From assembly GCF_910579365.1 (NCBI RefSeq), contig NZ_CAJTUX010000001.1:130605-194604 (forward strand): DNA of 64,000 nucleotides. The letters run 5' to 3'. Below, in pieces: positions 8,165-17,142 of this stretch. Numbering within the stretch: the stretch's first letter is position 1; each line of letters begins with the position of its first letter. The notes below the pieces were generated by a model. It ran no database searches, was not told the DNA's origin, and was given only the letters and a program-made list of their open reading frames with translations. The DNA comes from an uncultured Oscillibacter sp. (GTDB lineage: Bacteria > Bacillota > Clostridia > Oscillospirales > Oscillospiraceae). A program made the position numbers and the translations under genes.

Positions 8165-9259
8165 TCACTCCGCCAGAATCAGGCGGCTGCCCGTCAGGGA
8201 CGGGCTGTCTTCCGTCAGCTCCGGGATAAATTGGACACCGCCGTCCGCTCCCCCCGCCTGGGACACCAGATTGGACAGCGTCTCCACCTCCTCCGGCGCG
8301 GCTTCGGCGTAGATGCGGTCCACCCGGCCCGCCAGACGGCTCAGGTCCAATCCGGCCGTCAGATCGGGTCCCTCGGCAATAACCGCCTTCGGAATCTCCA
8401 CAGACAGCAGAATATCGTAAGGCTCCAGCGCCGTCCGGAGCTCGCTGAGGAGCTGGTCCAGATTGTTGGCGAGGGGAACGTCGGTATTATAGAAAATCTT
8501 GTTGATTTTTCCCACGGTAGGATAGCTGAAATCCGTGAGCAGCAGCTCGTCGAATCCCAGCTCCGCGATCTCCTTCGCCAGGGCGCAGACATACTCCCTG
8601 GCGGAGGGCTTGCAGGGGTCCAGCCAGAGGCTGTTGTTGCCGTCGTAGAAAATATAGCCGCCGGTATTTTTCAATCCCCGGCCCTCCACGTCGGCATTGG
8701 CGGCCTTGAAGTCCTGAAGGCAGGACATGCTGGCGATGGCGTGCAGCCCCTCCCGGGAGGTAACGAGATTCAAAACGGAGGCGGTCTCCCCCGGGTCCCC
8801 CGCCACCTGCACGGCGCCGGAGACGGCATTGGCGGACTCAAAGTAAACCGTTCCGTTGGAGGTTTTCAGGCGCACAACCACAGCGTTGCAGGTCCCCATG
8901 GCGGAATCTGCGGCCATACCGGCCTCAAATTCCGCCCAAACCGCTCGGGTCAGGGCGGCGGCGGGAAGCGCCCGCGCAAGGATTTCCTGGGGTTCCTCCT
9001 CCTTCGGCGGCTCCACCACCACCTCCACATTCGGACGGTTCTCCGCGCCCTGCTGGTCTCCCACCGGCGCGGCATCCGCCTCCTCCGACTGCCAGGGCAG
9101 CACGATCTGACGCCGGCCGCCGCTGCTGTACACAATGTGCTGTTCCAGATAGATGACGCTGGCGGCCGCCAAAATGACCAGCACCAGCAAAATCGCCATG
9201 AAAACTTTCCATTTGGACCCACGGCCCCGGTAACTGCTGTAGCCCTTGGCCCCTGCCAT
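8165..9259 (-). CDS. Membrane-anchored putative glycoside hydrolase, DUF4015-like
   Basis: The N-terminus is positively charged (RGRGSKWK) and followed by one membrane segment (about residues 19-38, FMAILLVLVILAAASVIYLE), so the bulk should lie outside the cell. After a Pro/Glu-rich linker (VEVVVEPPKEEEPQE) comes an alpha/beta domain with DGNNSLWLDPCKPSAREYV, GFDELLLTDFSYP and DRIYAEA segments. These are typical of the TIM-barrel DUF4015 'putative glycoside hydrolase' family. Enzyme activity has not been shown for this family to my knowledge. I use ATG 9259 because AGAGAGG lies eight bases upstream; ATG 9265 and GTG 9268 are too close to it. Upstream gap to rpiB is 64 bases. Confidence 0.72.
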   Translation of the reverse strand: MAGAKGYSSYRGRGSKWKVFMAILLVLVILAAASVIYLEQHIVYSSGGRRQIVLPWQSEEADAAPVGDQQGAENRPNVEVVVEPPKEEEPQEILARALPAAALTRAVWAEFEAGMAADSAMGTCNAVVVRLKTSNGTVYFESANAVSGAVQVAGDPGETASVLNLVTSREGLHAIASMSCLQDFKAANADVEGRGLKNTGGYIFYDGNNSLWLDPCKPSAREYVCALAKEIAELGFDELLLTDFSYPTVGKINKIFYNTDVPLANNLDQLLSELRTALEPYDILLSVEIPKAVIAEGPDLTAGLDLSRLAGRVDRIYAEAAPEEVETLSNLVSQAGGADGGVQFIPELTEDSPSLTGSRLILAE

Positions 9260-9323
9260 GCGCATCACCTCTCTTCAGGGGCAGCGCCCCCTATTTTGCA
9301 AATCCGGCTCCTCCGGCAGCCGC

Positions 9324-9767
9324 TCAGTCCTCCAGGGACATCATCTTATCCACCCGGCGGGCGTGACGGCCCCCCTCGAATTCCGTAGAGAGGAACGCCT
9401 CCACCATCCGCTCGGCCATGTTCGGCCCTGTGAAGCCCGCGCCGATGGCCATCATATTCGCGTCGTTGTGGCGGCGGGTCATCTCCGCCTGGAGGCAGTC
9501 GGCACAGTGAGCGCAGCGAATGCCCTTGATCTTGTTGGCGGAGATGGAAATCCCGATGCCAGTGGTACAGATCACAATGCCGCGGTCACACTTGCCCGCC
9601 GCCACAGCCCGGGCGGCGGCGGCGCCGAAATCCGGATAATCGCAGCTGTCCTTGGAAGAGCAGCCGAAGTCCTCATACTCGTGCCCCAGGCGCTCCAGCA
9701 CCTGGATGATATGCTGTTTCAGATCATAGCCGCCGTGATCGCAGCCCAGCGCAATTTTCATGGCCAT
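9324..9767 (-). CDS. rpiB: Ribose-5-phosphate isomerase B
   Basis: Interconverts ribose-5-phosphate and ribulose-5-phosphate in the pentose phosphate pathway; relatives act on allose- or galactose-6-phosphate. The 147-residue length and the motifs GCDHGGYDLK (residues 8-17), the active-site cysteine/threonine of ICTTGIGISISANK (about 66-79) and RRHNDANMMAIG fit RpiB/LacA-type isomerases. It starts ATGGCCATG after GGGGGAAT; the second ATG (9761) is equally possible. It stands alone, with a 116-base gap to the PHP gene upstream. Confidence 0.94.
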   Translation of the reverse strand: MAMKIALGCDHGGYDLKQHIIQVLERLGHEYEDFGCSSKDSCDYPDFGAAAARAVAAGKCDRGIVICTTGIGISISANKIKGIRCAHCADCLQAEMTRRHNDANMMAIGAGFTGPNMAERMVEAFLSTEFEGGRHARRVDKMMSLED

Positions 9768-9883
9768 ATTCCCCCATGCCCTATAATTTTGTGCCTTATA
9801 TTGTACCCTAATTTTTTCAAAAAATCAATATGCTTTCCGCAGCTTCCAGCGCCGCAAATACGACATTTTCCGGAAGGCCCGCT

Positions 9884-10693
9884 TCACAGCTCGTGCCAGA
9901 CGGGCTTTTGCCCCGCGAAGGTGCAGAACCGGGCGAAACCGCACTCCCGCAGGAGGGCCTGCCGCTCACGGATGGCGCAGCCCACAAAGTCCGCAGAGTG
10001 CGCGTCGGTGCCCAGCGTGACCAGTTCGCCTCCCAGTTCACGGTACAGCCGCAGCCATTTCCCGTCCGGCAGAGGCGTGCCGCCCCGGTTCGTGTTTACC
10101 TCAATGCCAAGGCCCTTATCGATCAGGGAACGGAAAATCTCCCTCATCTCCGGCTCAAAACGGTCAAAGCTCAGGCGAAACCCGCGGTTTTCATTGAGAT
10201 ACCGCAGCGGCAGCGTCAGGTGACCCAGCACAGTAAACCGCCCCCACGCGATCATCTTCCGCACCTGGTCCAGATAATCCGCGATGCCGGCATAGGCCTC
10301 TTCCTCCGTCTTGGGATCAAAATAGTAGAGGTCCAGTCCCCCGTACCGCCGGGAGAGCATGTGGACGGAGCCAATGACAAAATCCAGGGGCGGAGCGTCC
10401 CGCAAGAGCGCCTCCGTCCGCTCCACGCTCCAGCAGGCGTCCCCCAGCTCGATTCCAAGACGCAGGACCATCCGGTCTCCCACATTTGCCTTGGCGGCGT
10501 CAAACTCCGCCGCCAGAGCCGCCCAATCATAGGACTCCCGCAGCGCTGTGCCGCCCCAGACCACCGGCTCCACGTGATCGGTAAAGCAGACCTCCGCCAG
10601 CCCCGCCGCCAGCCCCGCCTCCGCCAGGGCGGTCATGGAGTCCCCCGCGTCCGGAGAGATGCGGGAGTGGATGTGATAGTCCGCCAGATACAT
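9884..10693 (-). CDS. PHP-domain phosphatase, histidinol-phosphatase-like
   Basis: Predicted metal-dependent phosphoesterase. PHP motifs are all present: DYHIHSRISPDA (H6, H8), TDHVE, GIELGD, GSVHML and TDAHSADFVG, which bind the metal cluster. Best family match is HisK/HisJ histidinol-phosphate phosphatase, but no other his gene is nearby, so the substrate is unproven. The start at ATG 10693 follows GAGGTGATTCC; a longer frame to 10765 is antisense-like noise inside dnaJ. Only four bases separate it from the dnaJ stop, so it is the last gene of the hrcA-grpE-dnaK-dnaJ operon, an unusual place for such an enzyme. 269 residues. Confidence 0.85.
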   Translation of the reverse strand: MYLADYHIHSRISPDAGDSMTALAEAGLAAGLAEVCFTDHVEPVVWGGTALRESYDWAALAAEFDAAKANVGDRMVLRLGIELGDACWSVERTEALLRDAPPLDFVIGSVHMLSRRYGGLDLYYFDPKTEEEAYAGIADYLDQVRKMIAWGRFTVLGHLTLPLRYLNENRGFRLSFDRFEPEMREIFRSLIDKGLGIEVNTNRGGTPLPDGKWLRLYRELGGELVTLGTDAHSADFVGCAIRERQALLRECGFARFCTFAGQKPVWHEL

Positions 10694-10697
10694 GGAA

Positions 10698-11837
10698 TCA
10701 CCTCTTTTTCTTGCCGAAGAACTTCTTCCTCTCCTCGTAGTTGTTGTCGCCCATGGTCTCGGCAAATTTCTTCAGCGCCTCTTTCTGCTCCCGGTTCAGG
10801 TTGCGGGGCGTCTCAATGTAAACCGTGACATACTGGTCGCCCCGTCCCCGGCCATTGATGGAGGGGATGCCCTTGCCCTTGAGGCGGAAGGTTGCGCCGC
10901 TCTGGGTGCCCTCCGGCAGGTCGTACTTCACCTTGCCGTCAATGGTGGGAATCTCCAGCTCCGCCCCCAGCACCGCCTGGGCGAAGGTGACGGGCGCCTC
11001 GCACAAAACGGAGGTGCCCTCCCGGCGGAAGAACTCGTGCGGCCGGACGGCAATCGTAATCAGAAGGTCCCCGGCGGGGCCGCCGTTCTTGCCCGCATTG
11101 CCCTGGCCCCGGATGGAGATGGTCTGTCCGTTGTCGATGCCCGCCGGAATGCTGGCCTGGATGGTTTTCCGCCGCCGCGTCACGCCCGCGCCCTGGCATT
11201 CCTTGCAGGGCTGGGAGATGATCTTGCCCTTGCCGCCGCAGTGGGAGCAGGGCGAGGAGGTGGAAATCACCCCCATCGGCGTCTGCCGCCGGTTCTGCAC
11301 GACGCCGGTGCCGTGACAGGTGGGGCAGACCTCCGGCGTGGCCCCCTCGGCGCAGCCGCTGCCATGGCAGACCGTGCAGCTCTCCGTCCGGTCCACGGTG
11401 ACGGTCTTTTCACAGCCGAAGGCCGCCTCTTCAAAGCTGACGGTCAAAGAGGTGCGGATGCTCTCTCCCCTCTGGGGAGCGTTGGGGTTCGTCCGCCGAC
11501 CGCCGCCGAAGCCGCCGCCGAAAAAGCTGCCGAAAATATCCCCCAGGTCCCCGAAATCAAAGCCACCAAAACCACCGTCAAAACCGCCGCCCGCGCCAAA
11601 GTTGGGGTCCACTCCGGCGTGGCCGAACTGATCGTACCGGCTCCGCTTTTCCTTGTCCGAAAGGATTTCGTACGCCTCGTTGACCTCTTTAAAGCGGGCC
11701 TCGGCCTCCTTGTCCCCGGGGTTCAGGTCCGGATGATTGGCCTTGGCCAGCTTCCGGTAAGCCCGCTTGATCTCCTCGTCCGAGGCGCCTTTGTTGACGC
11801 CCAGGACCTCGTAATAATCCCGTTTCTGCTCAGCCAT
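10698..11837 (-). CDS. dnaJ: Chaperone DnaJ (Hsp40)
   Basis: Delivers unfolded proteins to DnaK and stimulates its ATPase. 379 residues with the full type-I layout: the J domain with HPD (ANHPDLNP, about residues 35-37), a Gly/Phe-rich region (FGAGGGFDGGFGGFDFGD), and four zinc repeats CTVCHGSG, CPTCHGTG, CSHCGGKG and CKECQGAG, then the C-terminal substrate domain. The ribosome site is GGAGGCAAC. Operon member behind dnaK; a strong hairpin lies between the two genes (11861-11896). Confidence 0.97.
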   Translation of the reverse strand: MAEQKRDYYEVLGVNKGASDEEIKRAYRKLAKANHPDLNPGDKEAEARFKEVNEAYEILSDKEKRSRYDQFGHAGVDPNFGAGGGFDGGFGGFDFGDLGDIFGSFFGGGFGGGRRTNPNAPQRGESIRTSLTVSFEEAAFGCEKTVTVDRTESCTVCHGSGCAEGATPEVCPTCHGTGVVQNRRQTPMGVISTSSPCSHCGGKGKIISQPCKECQGAGVTRRRKTIQASIPAGIDNGQTISIRGQGNAGKNGGPAGDLLITIAVRPHEFFRREGTSVLCEAPVTFAQAVLGAELEIPTIDGKVKYDLPEGTQSGATFRLKGKGIPSINGRGRGDQYVTVYIETPRNLNREQKEALKKFAETMGDNNYEERKKFFGKKKR

Positions 11838-11860
11838 GTTGCCTCCTGCGAATAACGCCG

Positions 11861-11896
11861 TTCAATGGGGCGGGGAATTCTCCCCGTCCCATTGAA
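11861..11896. other. Hairpin between dnaK and dnaJ
   Basis: A 16-bp inverted repeat with one mismatch (TTCAATGGG.CGGGGA arms, loop of four) and no T tail. Probably an RNA processing or stabilizing structure that lowers dnaJ relative to dnaK; that role is inferred. Confidence 0.75.
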
Positions 11897-11909
11897 CGAT
11901 TAAGCCCGT

Positions 11910-13745
11910 TTATTTCTTCTGATCGTCGTCGTCCACTACCTTGTAGTCGGCGTCGTAGTACTGCCCCTCCTGGGACGCGCCGGCGTCTCCGCCGGGCTGC
12001 GCACCCTGGGGATTGGCCTGCTGGTAGAGCTTCTCACTGACCGCGTAGAACGCCTGCTGGAGCGCCTCCGTGTCCGCCTTGATGGCGGCGGAGTCCGTCC
12101 CCTTCAGGGTCTCCTTCAGCTTGTCGAGAGCTCCCTGAACCTTGCCCTTGTCGTCGGCGGGAATCTTGTCGCCCATGTCCGCCAGCGTTTTCTCGGTCTG
12201 GTAGACCATCTGGTCCGCCTGGTTCCGGGTCTCCACTTCCTCTTTCAGCTTCTTGTCCTGGGCGGCGTACTGCTCCGCTTCCTTCACGGCCTTCTCAATG
12301 TCCTCCTTGCTCATGTTGGAGGAGGAGGTGATGGTGATGTGCTGCTCCGTCCCGGTGCCCAGGTCCTTGGCGGAGACGTTGACAATGCCGTTGGCGTCGA
12401 TGTCGAAAGTAACCTCGATCTGGGGCACGCCCCGCCGGGCCGGCGCGATGCCGTCCAAATGGAAGCGGCCCAGGGATTTATTCGCCGCGGCCATCTCCCG
12501 CTCGCCCTGGAGGACGTTGACCTCCACGCTGGTCTGGTTGTCGGCGGCGGTGGAGAAGACCTGGCTCTTCTTCACGGGGATGGTGGTGTTGCGGTCGATG
12601 AGCTTGGTGCACACGCCGCCGTAGGTCTCGATGCCCAGGGACAGCGGAGTGACGTCCAGCAGCAAAAGGCCCTTCACGTCGCCGGTGAGGACGCCCGCCT
12701 GGAGGGCCGCGCCCATGGCCACGCACTCGTCGGGGTTGATGCCCTTGAAGGGGTCGGAGCCGGTGAAGCTCTTCACGGCGTCCTGCACGGCGGGAATGCG
12801 GCTGGAGCCGCCCACCAGCAGAACCTTGCTGAGGTCGGAGGGCTTCAGGCCCGCGTCGCTCATGGCCTGCCGCACGGGGCCCATGGTGGCGTCCACCAGA
12901 TGGGCGGTCAGCTCGTTGAACTTCGCCCGGGAGAGGGTCACGTCCAGATGCTTGGGGCCGGTAGCGTCGGCGGTGATATAGGGGAGATTGATGTTGCTGG
13001 TGGTGACGCCGGAAAGCTCGATCTTGGCCTTCTCGGCGGCCTCCTTCAGGCGCTGCATGGCAACCTTGTCGCCGGAGAGATCCACGCCGTCGCTGCGCTT
13101 GAACTCGCTTACCAGCCACTTCATGACGCACTCGTCAAAGTCGTCGCCGCCCAGGCGGTTGTTGCCGGCGGTGGCCAGAACCTCGATCACGCCGTCGTCA
13201 ATGTCCAGAATGCTGACGTCAAAGGTGCCGCCGCCCAGGTCGTACACCATGATCTTCTGGGTCTGCTCCTTATCCACACCGTAGGCCAGGGCCGCGGCGG
13301 TGGGCTCGTTGATGATGCGCTTGACGTCCAGGCCCGCGATCTTGCCCGCGTCCTTGGTGGCCTGGCGCTGGGAGTCGGTGAAGTAGGCGGGAACGGTAAT
13401 GACCGCCTCGGTGACGGCGCCGCCCAGATAAGCCTCGGCGTCCGCCTTCAGCTTCTGGAGGATCATGGCGCTGATCTCCTGGGGGGTGTAGTTCTTGTTG
13501 TCGATGCCCACCTTATGGTCGGAGCCCATCTCCCGCTTGATGGAGGAAATGGTCCGGTCCGGGTTGGTGATGGCCTGGCGCTTGGCCACCTGGCCCACCA
13601 TGCGCTCGCCGGTCTTGGAGAAGGCGACGACGGAGGGGGTGGTGCGGTTTCCCTCGGCGTTGGCAATGACGACGGCCTCGCCGCCCTCCATCACCGCCAC
13701 GCAGGAGTTGGTGGTACCCAAGTCAATACCGATTACTTTAGACAT
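11910..13745 (-). CDS. dnaK: Chaperone DnaK (Hsp70)
   Basis: ATP-dependent Hsp70 chaperone. It starts MSKVIGIDLGTTNSCVAVMEGG, with the phosphate-1 loop DLGTTNS, the phosphate-2 DLGGGTFDVS and the adenosine motif LVGGSSRIPAV. The substrate-binding domain begins after VLLLDVTPLSLGIE, and the lid ends in VVDDDDQKK. 611 residues, the normal length for Gram-positives. AGGAGG precedes the ATG. The third gene of the hrcA operon; the gap to grpE is 112 bases without a clear terminator. Confidence 0.98.
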   Translation of the reverse strand: MSKVIGIDLGTTNSCVAVMEGGEAVVIANAEGNRTTPSVVAFSKTGERMVGQVAKRQAITNPDRTISSIKREMGSDHKVGIDNKNYTPQEISAMILQKLKADAEAYLGGAVTEAVITVPAYFTDSQRQATKDAGKIAGLDVKRIINEPTAAALAYGVDKEQTQKIMVYDLGGGTFDVSILDIDDGVIEVLATAGNNRLGGDDFDECVMKWLVSEFKRSDGVDLSGDKVAMQRLKEAAEKAKIELSGVTTSNINLPYITADATGPKHLDVTLSRAKFNELTAHLVDATMGPVRQAMSDAGLKPSDLSKVLLVGGSSRIPAVQDAVKSFTGSDPFKGINPDECVAMGAALQAGVLTGDVKGLLLLDVTPLSLGIETYGGVCTKLIDRNTTIPVKKSQVFSTAADNQTSVEVNVLQGEREMAAANKSLGRFHLDGIAPARRGVPQIEVTFDIDANGIVNVSAKDLGTGTEQHITITSSSNMSKEDIEKAVKEAEQYAAQDKKLKEEVETRNQADQMVYQTEKTLADMGDKIPADDKGKVQGALDKLKETLKGTDSAAIKADTEALQQAFYAVSEKLYQQANPQGAQPGGDAGASQEGQYYDADYKVVDDDDQKK

Positions 13746-13857
13746 AATGAAAGCCTCCTAAATCTATGAAAATGTTTCCATTGACCAATATATGGAGAAC
13801 CGGGCGAACCCTCGACTCTCTCCCTGAAAACGCGGACTCTGTGCAAAAGCCTCCCGC

Positions 13858-14448
13858 TCAATTCGCCACCTGCACCACCGCGTGCCGGATCACCTTGTCA
13901 CCCAGCAGAAAGCCCGCCTGGAAGACCTGAGCCACCGTATTTTCCCCAAGGCTCTCGTCGTCCACGTGCATCACCGCCTCATGCCGGTCCGGGTCAAAGG
14001 GCTGGCCTTGGGCCTCGATCTCCGTGACGCCCAGCTTTTTCAAAAGCTCCTTGTACTGGGTGAAGATCATCTCCAGGCCCTTCTTGTGGGGATCATCCTC
14101 CCCTCCGGGGGCGGCGGCGGCCCGCTCCAGATTGTCGTACACCGCCAAAAATTCCCGTATGGTGTCCGCCTTGGCGTCCTGATAGAGGGTTTCCTTCTCC
14201 TTGGCCGTGCGCTTGCGGTAGTTGTCATACTCGGCGGCAAGGCGGGCAAATTGGTCCTTCGTGGTCTCCAGCTGCTTCACCGCCAGCTCCATCTGCTCCA
14301 CCTGTTCCCGGGTAAAGGTAACGCCCTTCTCCTTCTTCTTCCGGCTCTTGGCCGCCTGTCCGGCGGCTTCCTCCGCCTGAGGAGCCTCCTGGGGCTGCTC
14401 CGTCCCGGGCGTCTCCTCCTCCAGGGGCCGCTTGTTCTCCTCGCTCAT
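13858..14448 (-). CDS. grpE: Nucleotide exchange factor GrpE
   Basis: Releases ADP from DnaK. The 196-residue protein has an acidic, Glu/Pro-rich N-terminus, a basic patch (KSRKKKEKG), a long coiled coil (about residues 45-100, REQVEQMELAVKQLETTKDQFARL), and the conserved beta domain with DPDRHEAVMHV and VAQVFQAGFLLGDKVIRHAVVQV. ATG at 14448 overlaps the hrcA stop by four bases (ATGA), a sign of coupled translation. Confidence 0.97.
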   Translation of the reverse strand: MSEENKRPLEEETPGTEQPQEAPQAEEAAGQAAKSRKKKEKGVTFTREQVEQMELAVKQLETTKDQFARLAAEYDNYRKRTAKEKETLYQDAKADTIREFLAVYDNLERAAAAPGGEDDPHKKGLEMIFTQYKELLKKLGVTEIEAQGQPFDPDRHEAVMHVDDESLGENTVAQVFQAGFLLGDKVIRHAVVQVAN

Positions 14449-15500
14449 GTCTGCTCCTCCTTCGGGGGTAATTCCTGTTTTCCAAACAATCTTGACAGCC
14501 CCTCGGCGAAGCCGGAGAGCCGGGCGGCCACCGCCGCGTAATCCATTCGCGTGGGACCCACCACGCCGATGAGGCCCCGCATATTGTCCCCTATGTCATA
14601 ACTGGCCACTACCACGCTGGCGTCCCGCAAAGCCTCCTTCACGTTCTCCGGCCCGATGAGAATCTCCATGGACCGGCGCTCCGGCATGGGAAGCTCCTCC
14701 TTGCTGTCGGCCAGGAAGCTCATCAGCTCGTGGGCCTTGTCGGCGTCCCGGAATTCCGGCAGCTTTAAAAGCCGGTTCGCTCCGGCGGTGACAATTTCCC
14801 GCTGCCCCGCCTCCTCCAGAACGTCCTCCGCGTAGGAGACCGCCTGAGACAGCAGCAAAAACAGCTGGGGGCTTGTTTGATCCGCCAGGCCCATCAGCCG
14901 CTGGCTCATTTCGCCGGGGGCGGCGCCTGTAAAGTGACCGTTCAGCAGATTGGCCGCCGCAGGCAGCTGCTCCGCCTCCACCTTCAGCTGCATGCGCAGC
15001 AGCTGGCTCTTCACACGGTTGTCGCTGGTCATGATGACCAGAATGCAGTTCCGCTCGTCCACCGGCAGCAGCTCAAAGCGGCGGGCGGTCACGCCGGTCC
15101 TCCGGGCGGCGGCGGCGTAGGCGGGATAGCGCATCAGGGCGGACACCGCCCGGCCCGCCTGGGCCAGCAGCCGGTTCAGCTCCTCCATCTTCAATTGGAG
15201 GGACTGGTTGATCCGCTCCGTCTCCGCCAAAGAAAGACGCTGTTCTTCCATCAGCTCGTTGACGTACAGCCGGTAACCCTTGGGGGAGGGCATCCGGCCG
15301 GCGGAGGTATGGGGCTGCTCCAGATATCCCTGCTCCGTCAGGTCCGCCAGTTCGTTGCGGATGGTGGCGGAGCTGACGCTGCCGCCCATCTCGGAGGCGA
15401 TGGCCTTGGACCCCACCGGCTCGGCGGTACGGATGTAATCCTCCACCACTACCTTCAGTATCTGCCGTTTTCGGTCCGAGAGTTCCACAGTAACCTCCAC
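14445..15500 (-). CDS. hrcA: Heat-inducible transcription repressor HrcA
   Basis: Binds CIRCE operators and represses the dnaK and groE operons until GroEL is titrated by unfolded protein. The 351-residue protein has an N-terminal winged helix (SDRKRQILKVVVEDYIRTAEPVGSKAI, then SSATIRNELADLTEQGYLEQPHTSAGR), the dimerization segment, and the C-terminal IGPE/IGVVGPTRMDY region. It is the first gene of hrcA-grpE-dnaK-dnaJ and is itself behind a CIRCE, so it is autoregulated. A second CIRCE at groES gives the complete regulon in this window. Confidence 0.98.
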   Translation of the reverse strand: MEVTVELSDRKRQILKVVVEDYIRTAEPVGSKAIASEMGGSVSSATIRNELADLTEQGYLEQPHTSAGRMPSPKGYRLYVNELMEEQRLSLAETERINQSLQLKMEELNRLLAQAGRAVSALMRYPAYAAAARRTGVTARRFELLPVDERNCILVIMTSDNRVKSQLLRMQLKVEAEQLPAAANLLNGHFTGAAPGEMSQRLMGLADQTSPQLFLLLSQAVSYAEDVLEEAGQREIVTAGANRLLKLPEFRDADKAHELMSFLADSKEELPMPERRSMEILIGPENVKEALRDASVVVASYDIGDNMRGLIGVVGPTRMDYAAVAARLSGFAEGLSRLFGKQELPPKEEQT

Positions 15501-15535
15501 CCCTCCCCCTTCCGGCGGAGGGCTTTTTCAACGCT

Positions 15536-15562
15536 TTAGCACTCCTTTTCCCAGAGTGCTAA
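15536..15562. promoter_or_regulatory. CIRCE operator of the hrcA operon
   Basis: Perfect TTAGCACTC-N9-GAGTGCTAA repeat directly after the promoter -10 box. Confidence 0.97.
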
Positions 15563-15566
15563 AGCG

Positions 15567-15595
15567 AGTTTACCACCGGAGTCTTTTCTTGTCAA
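15567..15595 (-). promoter_or_regulatory. Sigma-A promoter of hrcA-grpE-dnaK-dnaJ
   Basis: Minus strand TTGACA (15595-15590), 17-base spacer, TAAACT (15572-15567), with CIRCE over the start site. Confidence 0.9.
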
Positions 15596-15936
15596 TGGAT
15601 GGATATAAACAAATTGTAAACAAACGAAGACGGATTTTTAAACACTGTCCTTTCCAGGAAAACACCGGCGCCGCCGTTTCTTTCCAGCCCTGCCGCCAGG
15701 CAAAAAAACGCGCTTTCCAGGCGCAAATTTTGTTTTCCGCTGTAGATTTTTCCGGGGCGGTATGCTATGCTCTTTTTAACGGCTCTCCTGAACGCGGCTC
15801 CCTCCCGCCCTCCGCCCCGCCTCCAGGGAACACGCATCGGAAGGAGGGGGAAGACGCCGCCCGCCTGCGCGGCGCTAAAAGACCAGCAAAAAGCACCGAA
15901 AGTTTGTTACGGAAAACCGAAAGTAAAAAAATATCC
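15596..15936. other. Intergenic stretch without recognisable gene
   Basis: 340 bases between the divergent hrcA and crp promoters. I see no reading frame with a ribosome site and no clear hairpin terminator or operator. Confidence 0.6.
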
Positions 15937-15965
15937 TTTACATTTGTGGGGTGGACTGCTATCAT
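15937..15965 (+). promoter_or_regulatory. Sigma-A promoter of the Crp/Fnr gene
   Basis: TTTACA (15937-15942), 17-base spacer, TATCAT (15960-15965), 41 bases before the ATG. Confidence 0.85.
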
Positions 15966-16006
15966 ATATCTGTTGCGTGGGATAGACAACTGAAAGGGAT
16001 GAACAC

Positions 16007-16660
16007 ATGCTTAGTGAGCAGGAGCTGGAAAAAAGCCCTCTTTTTCACGACATCAGCTATCAGGATTACCGGGAAATTCTGTCTTGTTTTCAAGCGATTC
16101 CACGGTCTTTTCGCGCCGACGAGCTGATTTATGACTTCTCGACGGACGCCGTCGGCGTGGTAGAGCGGGGACAGGCGTCCCTGATCCGCATCGACGAGGA
16201 GGGCGTGGCCACCGTTTTGGAGGATCTGGGCGCCGGAGGCGTTTTCGGCAAGACCCTGGCCTTCGCCGGCTCCACGGGAGACAGCCTGGAGGTCATCTGC
16301 CGCCACCCCTGCGACGTGGTATTCATCGACTACGCCCATATTCTCAGCCGCTGCGGCCACGCCTGCCACCGGCACAGCATCCTGGTTCAGAATATGCTGA
16401 AGCTGATGGCGGATAAGGCGCAGGCCCTCTCCTGCCGGGTGGATGTACTCTCCCGCCGCTCCATCCGGGAAAAGCTGCTGTGCTATTTCCGTCAGCTCTC
16501 CCAACAGTCGGGAAGCTCTACATTTACCATTCCCTTCTCCCTCAGCGTACTGGCGGACTATATCGCCACCGACCGCAGCGCCATGATGCGGGAGCTGAAG
16601 CGTCTCCGCGAGGAGGGCTGCATTCACTCCGACGGACGGCAGTTCACCCTCCGGCCGTAG
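16007..16660 (+). CDS. Crp/Fnr-family transcription regulator
   Basis: A 217-residue regulator with a cyclic-nucleotide-binding-like beta barrel (about residues 15-115; VVERGQASLIRIDEEGVATVLEDLGAGG corresponds to the beta-roll) and a C-terminal winged helix (about 140-217; SLSVLADYIATDRSAMMRELKRL). Cysteines occur in the linker region (CGHACH), but no Fnr-type N-terminal iron-sulfur cysteine cluster is seen, so the signal is unknown. It has its own promoter and is followed after 62 bases by a thioesterase gene in the same direction. Confidence 0.9.
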   Translation: MLSEQELEKSPLFHDISYQDYREILSCFQAIPRSFRADELIYDFSTDAVGVVERGQASLIRIDEEGVATVLEDLGAGGVFGKTLAFAGSTGDSLEVICRHPCDVVFIDYAHILSRCGHACHRHSILVQNMLKLMADKAQALSCRVDVLSRRSIREKLLCYFRQLSQQSGSSTFTIPFSLSVLADYIATDRSAMMRELKRLREEGCIHSDGRQFTLRP

Positions 16661-16722
16661 CCGGCGGGGCGGATTTGCTGCATACCGCCCGCCGGAGAGC
16701 ACAGAGGAAAGGACGCCCCGCC

Positions 16723-17139
16723 ATGGACTATGAACAGCTTCGCACCTACCGCAACGATAAAAATCCCTATGGAAAGCGCCTGGGAATTTACGTGGAGGAG
16801 CTTCGTCCCGGATATGCCCGGGCGGTCAAAACCCTAACCGAGGAGGACCTGAATCCCGTTCAGGTTCCCCACGGCGGCGTTTACTTCTCCCTGGCGGACA
16901 CCGCCTGCGGCTCCGCCATGGTGGCCCATGGAACCATGGCGGTCACTATCAACTGCTCTTTCAGCTTCCTGCGCAGCGCCAAAACGGGCGACCGCCTGAC
17001 GGCGGAGGCTACGGAAATTCAGAGCGGCAAAAGCGTCTGCGTGCTGGAGGCCCGGGTCACAGGAGAGCGGGGCGAGCTCTTTGCCGTGGGAACCTTCACT
17101 TTCCGGCGGCTGGATAAGCCGTTCGAGCTGAACTGGTAA
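16723..17139 (+). CDS. Hotdog-fold thioesterase (PaaI family)
   Basis: Likely hydrolyses an acyl- or aryl-CoA thioester. The 138-residue protein carries the PaaI motif HGGVYFSLADTACGSA (about residues 48-63), where the His-Gly-Gly turn and Asp/Thr help form the active site, and the following beta strands (TINCSFSFLRSAKTGDRLTAEA). The start at 16723 (MDYEQLRTY) follows GAGGAAAGGA, and the frame upstream of it is the shadow of the regulator gene. Probably cotranscribed with the Crp/Fnr gene; a terminator follows. Confidence 0.88.
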   Translation: MDYEQLRTYRNDKNPYGKRLGIYVEELRPGYARAVKTLTEEDLNPVQVPHGGVYFSLADTACGSAMVAHGTMAVTINCSFSFLRSAKTGDRLTAEATEIQSGKSVCVLEARVTGERGELFAVGTFTFRRLDKPFELNW

Positions 17140-17142
17140 GTC

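Noticed and set aside
12339..13769. A 476-codon plus-strand frame over dnaK
   Set aside because: Antisense shadow of dnaK, no ribosome site.
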